From positions 1,612,001-1,676,000 of the forward strand of contig NZ_CP104209.1 in the NCBI RefSeq assembly GCF_025244765.1: DNA of 64,000 nt, given 5' to 3'. Shown one piece after another: positions 58,174 through 64,000 of the stretch. Under the pieces are notes generated by a model. It saw only the letters and a program-made list of their open reading frames with translations. It had not been told where the DNA came from and did no database searches. How positions within the stretch are numbered: position 1 is the first letter of the stretch; each line of letters opens with the position of its first letter. Origin of the DNA: Empedobacter stercoris. GTDB lineage: Bacteria > Bacteroidota > Bacteroidia > Flavobacteriales > Weeksellaceae. The translations under genes were made by a program, and so were the position numbers.

Positions 58174-58758
58174 TTAGAATTTCATTAACTCTTTATATAG
58201 CTTGTGCGTTGGCAATCCCATTACATTAAAATAACTACCATTCATATTATCAACTCCAATGTAGCCAATCCATTCTTGCACACCGTATGCACCGGCTTTA
58301 TCGAAAGGTTTGTAATTGTCGATATAAAAATAAATTTCTTCATCTGTTAAATCTGCAAAAGTAACTTGGGTTTCGTCAGAAAACGTGACTTCTTTTTTTA
58401 TAGAGCGAATGGTAACCGATGTGTAAACAGAATGTGTTTTTCCGCTTAATTTTTTAATCATCTCGTAAGCTTCTTCTCTATTCGAAGCTTTTTCTAACGA
58501 TTCATCATCTACCCAAACCGTTGTATCCGATGTAATAATTAAATCATTTGGTTGAATTGCTGTATAAGCTTTTGCTTTTTTTGCAGAAAGATAATCGGTG
58601 ATTTGAGCTTTCTTCAATTCGTTGCGATCAAAAGTTTCGTCAATATCCAATGAAATTGTTGAAAACTGTAATCCTAATCCTGCTAAAAGTTCTTTTCTTC
58701 TTGGCGATTGTGATGCCAGAATGATAGTGGCATCTTTAAATTTTTCGGTTAATAACAT
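58174..58758 (-). CDS. Maf-like nucleotide pyrophosphatase
   Basis: The 194-residue protein shows ILASQSPRRKELL, SDTTVWVDDESLEKA and TSVTIRS of the Maf family, which hydrolyses non-canonical or UTP/dTTP/pseudouridine nucleotides to monophosphates. Residues SPRR and the conserved Asp of the catalytic centre are present. It lies 11 bases after the KdsC-like gene and shares its transcript. Confidence 0.92.
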   Translation of the reverse strand: MLLTEKFKDATIILASQSPRRKELLAGLGLQFSTISLDIDETFDRNELKKAQITDYLSAKKAKAYTAIQPNDLIITSDTTVWVDDESLEKASNREEAYEMIKKLSGKTHSVYTSVTIRSIKKEVTFSDETQVTFADLTDEEIYFYIDNYKPFDKAGAYGVQEWIGYIGVDNMNGSYFNVMGLPTHKLYKELMKF

Positions 58759-58769
58759 TCTAAATACCT

Positions 58770-59294
58770 TTATACCGAAGCAATTTCTTCAGCATTATAC
58801 CATTTATTTTGAACTTTTAAGATTTGTTCCAATAAATCGCGAACACAACCTTTTCCACCGTTTTCAGGTGAAATATATTCAGATGCTTTACGTACATCCA
58901 TACATGCATCGTTTGGACAACAAGCCAATCCTACCAAATTCATTACAGCTAAATCAGGGTAATCATCGCCCATATAAGCAATTTCATCAGGGTCTAATCC
59001 GTAAGAAAAAAGTAAATCTTCGAAAGCATCTACTTTATCACGTTTATTCACGTAAATATCTGTTAAGCCTAAATATTTTAAACGATTAACTACAGCTTCA
59101 TCTCTTCCTCCTGTAATTACTGCAATACGAATTCCTTGTTTAATAGCCAATTGCATGGCATAACCATCTCGTGTATTCATTGTTCTCACCATTTCGCCAG
59201 TTGGTAATAAAATTAAATTACCGTCTGTCAAAACTCCATCTACATCTAAAATAACCGTTTTGATGTTATTTAGTTTCTCTTTATAACTTATCAT
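58770..59294 (-). CDS. KdsC-like HAD phosphatase
   Basis: The 174-residue HAD protein has ILDVDGVLTDG (nucleophile D17, acid D19), ITGGRDEAV and the MGDDYPDLAVM motif IV, with no cap domain. This is the KdsC type, which dephosphorylates KDO 8-phosphate in LPS synthesis. Family members of this size tetramerise. Sugar specificity cannot be fixed from sequence, so the KDO role is the family default. It overlaps the preceding DUF2520 gene by 4 bases (ATGA). Confidence 0.9.
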   Translation of the reverse strand: MISYKEKLNNIKTVILDVDGVLTDGNLILLPTGEMVRTMNTRDGYAMQLAIKQGIRIAVITGGRDEAVVNRLKYLGLTDIYVNKRDKVDAFEDLLFSYGLDPDEIAYMGDDYPDLAVMNLVGLACCPNDACMDVRKASEYISPENGGKGCVRDLLEQILKVQNKWYNAEEIASV

Positions 59295-60055
59295 TTTTCG
59301 TAAACTCGTTTAATTGAATCTGTCATTATTTGGTAAATCTGTAATAATCTCGAATCGTCTTGAAGGGCTTCTAAATGACGATCAATAATCACTTGATCTC
59401 CGCGTTTTGCTGGTCCAGTTTGAGCATCTTTCGGATTCATTTCAATTACTTTGTTGGCAGTCTCTTGAATTAGCGGCAACAAAACATCGAACGGCACATT
59501 ATTCTGTTCGCATATATTTCCAGCGATATAATATAAATGATTGACAAAATTATTTGCCCAAACACCTGTCATATGCACTTGCATTCTGCTCGCAAAATTT
59601 AATTCATGAACTTCATTGGAAATACGATTTCCTAAATCATTTAATGTTTTTAAATCTTCAGGATTTTCGGCTTCGATAAAAAATGGAATATTATCATAAC
59701 GCATCGTTCTTTCTTTCGAGAAAGTTTGCAACGGATAAAAAACTCCTTTACGATAATCTCCTTTCAACACAGACATTGGCGACGAACCTGATGTATGCAC
59801 GACTAATACATCATCGTATGGGATATAATGCGAAAATTCTTCGATACCAGAATCCGCACTTGCGATAATGTAAACATCTGCTTTTTCAATTTCAGATATT
59901 TTATCAGTGTACGAAATTCTATTTGCTTCGCCTATTTCTCTGGCATGCTCTAATGTTCTATTGAATATTTGTCGAACATTGCAAGTGTTTTCGATTAATG
60001 CACGAGTTAAATGAAATGCAACATTACCTGCGCCTAATATGACAATTGAACTCAA
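59291..60055 (-). CDS. Rossmann-fold DUF2520 protein
   Basis: The 254-residue protein has an N-terminal NAD(P)-binding Rossmann motif GAGNVAFHL and a C-terminal helical DUF2520 domain (about 130-250) with the QVHMTGVWANNFVNHLY segment. Such proteins resemble ketopantoate/hydroxyisobutyrate reductases, but the substrate is unknown. The likely start is TTG at 60055, since no in-frame ATG precedes the Rossmann motif. Its stop overlaps the start of the KdsC-like gene. Confidence 0.85.
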   Translation of the reverse strand: MSSIVILGAGNVAFHLTRALIENTCNVRQIFNRTLEHAREIGEANRISYTDKISEIEKADVYIIASADSGIEEFSHYIPYDDVLVVHTSGSSPMSVLKGDYRKGVFYPLQTFSKERTMRYDNIPFFIEAENPEDLKTLNDLGNRISNEVHELNFASRMQVHMTGVWANNFVNHLYYIAGNICEQNNVPFDVLLPLIQETANKVIEMNPKDAQTGPAKRGDQVIIDRHLEALQDDSRLLQIYQIMTDSIKRVYEK

Positions 60056-60295
60056 TGTTTTAGCAATTTTTGAATTAATATTAATTGAATGATAAAAGTA
60101 AGTTTTTCAGTTGAGGAAATAAAATTTTAAAAAAAATTATAATTGTTGTAACAATTTTTTAATTCTTGCGTCTTATTAGGAAAATGTTATCGTTCAATGT
60201 GTTTACGTATTTATCGCTCACGTTATAATTATTTTCCATTTTCTGTAACAGAATAAATTTAAAAACGTCTAATTAGGTAAAAGTTCGGATCATTA

Positions 60296-60303
60296 TAACT
60301 TTG
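60296..60303 (+). promoter_or_regulatory. Putative promoter for the outer-membrane receptor gene
   Basis: TAACTTTG matches TAnnTTTG, and TTA lies 20 bases upstream (60273-60275), close to the -33 TTG. The box is 38 bases before the start codon. The rest of 60056-60340 is AT-rich and shows no ORF. Confidence 0.5.
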
Positions 60304-60340
60304 TATTATGTAAAACATAGTACTATGCAAAATATCAACT

Positions 60341-62740
60341 ATGAAATTAAATAAAATTACTTTAGCTATTCTTTTCTCCGTTTGTTCTATTTACGGATTT
60401 GCGCAGGAGTATCATCCTGTGAAGGGAAAGATTGAAAATGCAAAAAATGAAGCTGTAGCTATGGCTGCAATTCAGATTTTTAAAGCTGATTCAAAAGAAT
60501 TATTTGATGAAGTTTATGCTAATGAAGATGGAACATTTGAAATTCCAGATTTAGAAGACGGAAATTATCGTTTGGTAATTACAGAATTTGGCTACCAACA
60601 ATCTGTGACAACAGCAGAAGTAAAAGGAGGTGAATTAAATTTAGGAAATATTGTTTTACAAGCTTCATCTACTGAGACAGTAGAATTAAAAGGTGCTTTT
60701 GTACGTGCAGAAGTTTCGCAATATCGCAACGAAATTGACAAACGTGTTGTAGAAGTAGGAAATGATTTAGTGTCTGCTGGAGCGAACGCAGCTGCTGTTC
60801 TTAATAACATTCCGTCTGTTAATGTGGATCAACAAACAGGTGAGTTATCTCTAAGAGGAAACGAAAATGTAAAAATTTATATCGACGGTAAACCTTCTTC
60901 TTTATCAGCTTCGGAAGTATTAAAACAAATTCCTTCTAATCAAATAAAAAGTGTAGAAATTATAACCAATCCTTCTGCAAAATATGAAGCAGACGGGAAA
61001 TCTGGAATCATTAATATTGTCATGATAAAAGGTCAGAAAAAAGGATATAATGTTACGTTAAATACAGGTTATGAACAAGGTAAAAAAAGTCGTTTCAATA
61101 ATTCATTAACTGCAAATGTAAATATAGGTTCATTTAACTTTTTTGGAAATTATAGCTACAACAAACGTCCAAACGAATTTCATGGATACTTAGATAATTA
61201 TGATTCTAAACGTTGGCAAGCGATTGATATTTTGAATAAAGATGAAAGTCAAGCAGCTAAATTCGGATTTGACTGGTTTATTGATGATAAAACAGCTTTA
61301 ACAGTTTATACCAATCAATGGTTTGGAGAAGGACATGGTGAAATTGGTTCGGACATTATAAAAACAGATGTCAATACTCTTCACCCAAATAATTCTAATT
61401 TTGATGGAGATTGGAAAAGTCAAGACTATAGTTTAAACTTTAAACGTGATTTCGATAAAAAAGACCACAACATTGTTTTAGATGCATTTTTCTCTCAAGC
61501 GACAAATACGGATTGGCGAAATATGCACAATACTTATCCTGAAACAGAAAATTATTACGAAGATCGTGATTCTAAAACGGATAATGTTCGTGTAAATTTA
61601 GATTATACAAATCAAATAAAAGATGGCGGAAAAATAGAAGCAGGATTGCAATTTCGTCGCGAAAAAAATAACAATACGTTGCTAACTGATAGACGAATTG
61701 ATATCGAAAACACCTTAATTGACCCTAGTACAGATTTTGATTTCACGAGAGATTTCCTTTCTGCATATGTAAATTATGGTCAAAAATTCGGGAAATTTGG
61801 TATGCAATTAGGATTACGAGCAGAACAATATAAAGACAAAGGAAATTATTTTTACAATCAAGAAACGAAGAATATTGATAAAGATAAATTAGATTTCTTT
61901 CCATCTGCATTCTTAACATACGATGTATCAGAAAAAGGACAAGTTTCGTTGAATTATAGCCGTCGAATAGATCGTCCAGGAATCAGACAATTATCTCCAG
62001 TAGCAGAATGGTCAACTCCATTAATGTCAAGCATTGGAAATCCAGAATTAAAACCTGAATACACAGATAATTTTGAAGTTGGATATTTACAACGAATTGG
62101 TAAAAATTCTATTTCGGCTAATGTATTTTACAGACATGTACAAGATAATATTTTCCGTAGTGTATTGGTTGATGATACAAATTCAGAAAAATTCATCCAA
62201 TTATATGAAAACTACGATAAAGTAAATGCATATGGTTTCGAATTAGCGTTTAATCTTGTTCCAACAAAATGGTGGTCATCAAATATTAGTGGAGATTTTA
62301 CACACAATACAATGGTTGTTGCCAGAATGGATGAATTTAAAAATCCATACACAGCAGAAATAGACGCTAATCGTTTGACAGCTCGTATGAACAACACATT
62401 CAAAGTAACGAAATCAATTAGTTTACAACATTTCTTTATGTACTCAGGTAAATACCGTTTTGTACAAGGAGAAATGCAAGATATGTGGCGTATGGATTTA
62501 GGTGCACGTTACACATTTATGGGTGGTAAAGCTGCTTTAAGTGCTCGTGTAAGTGATATTTTCAGAACATTTTACGGACGTTTAGAAATGTACGATCCTG
62601 CAAGAGGTTACGGCAATTTCCGTTGGGAAGCTCAAACATTAAATATTGGTTTTACGTATAATTTCGGTGGAAAAGTGCGTTCTCGTGCAGAAGCTCAGAG
62701 AAATAAAACAGAAAATCAAGGTGGTGGAGTAGGGTTCTAA
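60341..62740 (+). CDS. Outer-membrane beta-barrel TonB-dependent-receptor-like protein
   Basis: The 799-residue protein has a signal peptide (IYGFAQ, to about residue 22) and a carboxypeptidase-regulatory-like domain (about 27-110). The plug region (about 125-235) contains LRGNENVKIYIDGKPSSL and EIITNPSAKYEADGKSGIINIV. The beta-barrel (about 250-799) is of the OMP_b-brl_3 type. This family lacks a SusD partner and its ligand is unknown; some members are linked to iron or peptide uptake. The C-terminus ends in a Gly-rich tail after the barrel. It is a single-gene unit. Confidence 0.9.
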   Translation: MKLNKITLAILFSVCSIYGFAQEYHPVKGKIENAKNEAVAMAAIQIFKADSKELFDEVYANEDGTFEIPDLEDGNYRLVITEFGYQQSVTTAEVKGGELNLGNIVLQASSTETVELKGAFVRAEVSQYRNEIDKRVVEVGNDLVSAGANAAAVLNNIPSVNVDQQTGELSLRGNENVKIYIDGKPSSLSASEVLKQIPSNQIKSVEIITNPSAKYEADGKSGIINIVMIKGQKKGYNVTLNTGYEQGKKSRFNNSLTANVNIGSFNFFGNYSYNKRPNEFHGYLDNYDSKRWQAIDILNKDESQAAKFGFDWFIDDKTALTVYTNQWFGEGHGEIGSDIIKTDVNTLHPNNSNFDGDWKSQDYSLNFKRDFDKKDHNIVLDAFFSQATNTDWRNMHNTYPETENYYEDRDSKTDNVRVNLDYTNQIKDGGKIEAGLQFRREKNNNTLLTDRRIDIENTLIDPSTDFDFTRDFLSAYVNYGQKFGKFGMQLGLRAEQYKDKGNYFYNQETKNIDKDKLDFFPSAFLTYDVSEKGQVSLNYSRRIDRPGIRQLSPVAEWSTPLMSSIGNPELKPEYTDNFEVGYLQRIGKNSISANVFYRHVQDNIFRSVLVDDTNSEKFIQLYENYDKVNAYGFELAFNLVPTKWWSSNISGDFTHNTMVVARMDEFKNPYTAEIDANRLTARMNNTFKVTKSISLQHFFMYSGKYRFVQGEMQDMWRMDLGARYTFMGGKAALSARVSDIFRTFYGRLEMYDPARGYGNFRWEAQTLNIGFTYNFGGKVRSRAEAQRNKTENQGGGVGF

Positions 62741-62779
62741 TCAACAAGTACATTCCTCATTTATATATTTTTATAACTA

Positions 62780-62816
62780 AAAAAGCGTTCTAAATTAATT
62801 TTAGAACGCTTCTTTT
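62780..62816. terminator. Bidirectional terminator between receptor and symporter genes
   Basis: AAGCGTTCTAAA (62783-62794) pairs with TTTAGAACGCTT (62800-62811), with A- and T-rich flanks on both sides. Confidence 0.88.
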
Positions 62817-62834
62817 ATATCATTAATAGTTTAT

Positions 62835-64000
62835 TTATTGAACTTCTTTCTTAAATAACTTATTTAAGGTTACGGCAATTGCACCGTCTCCCGTTACATT
62901 ACCTGCAGTACCAAAGCTGTCCATTGCAATATAAAGTGCAATCATTAATGCTTGATTTTCTGCATCAAATCCTAACATCGAAGCGATAATTCCTATTGCT
63001 GCCATAATTGCTCCACCAGGTACTCCAGGCGCTGCGACCATTGCGACACCAAGCATCATCATAAATCCAAAAAATTGAATAAAATCGATTTCCATTCCTT
63101 GAATTAGCATTAATGCTAAACAACAACAAACGATTTTTAACATCGAACCAGATAAATGAATCGTTGCGCACAAAGGCACTGCAAAATTTGCAATTTCTTC
63201 TCGAACTCCAATTTTCTTTACTTGCGCAATTGTAACCGGAATTGTTGCAGCAGATGATTGCGTTCCTAAGGCTGTAAAATATGCCGGCATCATCAATTTT
63301 AACATCGTCAATGGATTTTTCTTTGCAATTGATCCAGCAATAATAAATTGAACAAGTAACAACAAAATATGTAGAACGAAGATGACGCCAATTATTTTTA
63401 AAAATACATTCATAATCGTAAATACTTGTCCAGAATAAGACATATTCAAGAAAATTCCGAAAATGAAAATTGGTAAAAGTGGAATAATTAAGTTTTTAAT
63501 TAAATAGGTTATAATCGTTTCAAAATCATCTGCAAAATTTCCAAAAGTAGAATTTTTTAATCTTGATAATCCAATTCCGAAAAGGAATGAAAAGATTAAG
63601 GCTGGCATTACACCAAATAAAGGAGGAAATTCGATTGAAAAATAAGGTGCAAATTCTTTCGCTTTTTCTGCTAAATTTATTTGTCCTGTTTGATTTTCTA
63701 ATAGAGTAGGAAATACAGACATGCTTACAGAATAACCTAATAGTCCTGATAATATAGAGGAACCATAAGCGATCAATACTGTCGTAAACAATAATTTTCC
63801 AGCAGTTTGTCCCAGTCTCCCAATTGATGGAACAATTAATCCGACAATAATTAACGGTATTAAAAAGTTGAGTAATTCGCTAAAAAAGTCATTAAAAGTC
63901 ATAAATATACGACCAATAGCTTCTGGTATAATTCCGCCAAGTGCAATTCCAAGCACAATGGCAAGGATCACTTTTACGAGTAAATTGTCTTTAAGTTTGT
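62835..64000 (-). CDS. Dicarboxylate/amino acid:cation symporter (DAACS), N-terminus outside window
   Basis: The protein is open to the right edge: the frame continues upstream of position 63971 as KLKDNLLVK, so the true start lies beyond the window and the GTG at 63971 is internal. It has about eight membrane segments and two re-entrant loops, with the family motif AALGTQSSAATIPVT seen here as ALGTQSSAATIPVTI, and DSFGTAGNVTGDGA near the end. The symporter moves aspartate, glutamate or C4-dicarboxylates with sodium or protons. Substrate is uncertain. Confidence 0.9.
   Translation of the reverse strand, partial: KLKDNLLVKVILAIVLGIALGGIIPEAIGRIFMTFNDFFSELLNFLIPLIIVGLIVPSIGRLGQTAGKLLFTTVLIAYGSSILSGLLGYSVSMSVFPTLLENQTGQINLAEKAKEFAPYFSIEFPPLFGVMPALIFSFLFGIGLSRLKNSTFGNFADDFETIITYLIKNLIIPLLPIFIFGIFLNMSYSGQVFTIMNVFLKIIGVIFVLHILLLLVQFIIAGSIAKKNPLTMLKLMMPAYFTALGTQSSAATIPVTIAQVKKIGVREEIANFAVPLCATIHLSGSMLKIVCCCLALMLIQGMEIDFIQFFGFMMMLGVAMVAAPGVPGGAIMAAIGIIASMLGFDAENQALMIALYIAMDSFGTAGNVTGDGAIAVTLNKLFKKEVQ

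Noticed and set aside
63972-64000. Start of the symporter at the GTG at 63971.
   Set aside because: The frame continues upstream to the window edge with family-like residues (KLKDNLLVK), so the real start is outside.

Overview
The window looks like chromosome of a low-GC member of Bacteroidota, class Flavobacteriia, probably a Weeksellaceae-like genus; I cannot fix the genus. The signs are SusC/SusD pairs, type IX secretion (T9SS) plug and sorting domains, GH97, several TAnnTTTG (-7) promoter motifs, weak Shine-Dalgarno sequences, a fused branched-chain keto acid dehydrogenase E1 and a DnaE with an N-terminal proofreading exonuclease.

Layout. 1-9.4 kb: the start of a T9SS plug gene (cut by the left edge), E1 alpha/beta fusion, M16 peptidase, a coiled-coil membrane protein, an unusual two-part SAM methyltransferase and a PepSY-like lipoprotein. 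9.5-31.5 kb: a large alpha-glucan utilisation locus. A minus-strand arm holds two GH13 lipoproteins, GH97, a SusA-like GH13, GH65 phosphorylase, beta-phosphoglucomutase, an MFS sugar transporter and a LacI regulator. A divergent plus-strand arm holds SusC, SusD, SusE and a T9SS-secreted GH13 amylase. A perfect 16-bp palindrome lies between the arms. The expected flow is: surface amylase cuts glucan, SusCD imports maltodextrin, periplasmic GH13/GH97 enzymes trim it, MFS takes up maltose, and GH65 plus PgmB deliver glucose and glucose 6-phosphate. 31.6-32.6 kb is a decayed sialidase gene.

32.6-41.7 kb: LOG protein, Bax inhibitor-1 protein, PnuC, phosphopantetheinyl transferase, AhcY, two secreted hypotheticals, a broken aspartyl-protease/PDZ gene, an ECF sigma factor read in frame into a membrane protein, and a NUDIX gene whose leader is a 12-unit heptanucleotide repeat. 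41.8-42.3 kb: four tandem tRNA-Asp genes. 42.4-51.8 kb: thioredoxin, DnaE, RDD protein, MerR regulator, M23 peptidase and AlaS.

51.9-54.9 kb: a two-gene unit joining an ATP-grasp ligase to a fusion of an N-formylglutamate-amidohydrolase-like domain and a DUF1704/MATCAP-like (QEGLA) metallopeptidase. This is the best candidate for an undescribed system here, because it resembles the eukaryotic tubulin tyrosine ligase / detyrosinase pairing. 55-64 kb: TlpA-like thioredoxin, Pth, rhodanese lipoprotein, DUF3820, GNAT, NadD, Maf, KdsC-like phosphatase, DUF2520 protein, an outer-membrane receptor and a dicarboxylate symporter cut by the right edge.

No CRISPR array, complete insertion sequence, prophage or rRNA was seen. 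No stretch over 300 bases is wholly unexplained: the longer gene-free stretches hold the tRNA/repeat cluster (41.7-42.4 kb) or pseudogene sequence (31.5-32.6 and 39.6-39.9 kb).
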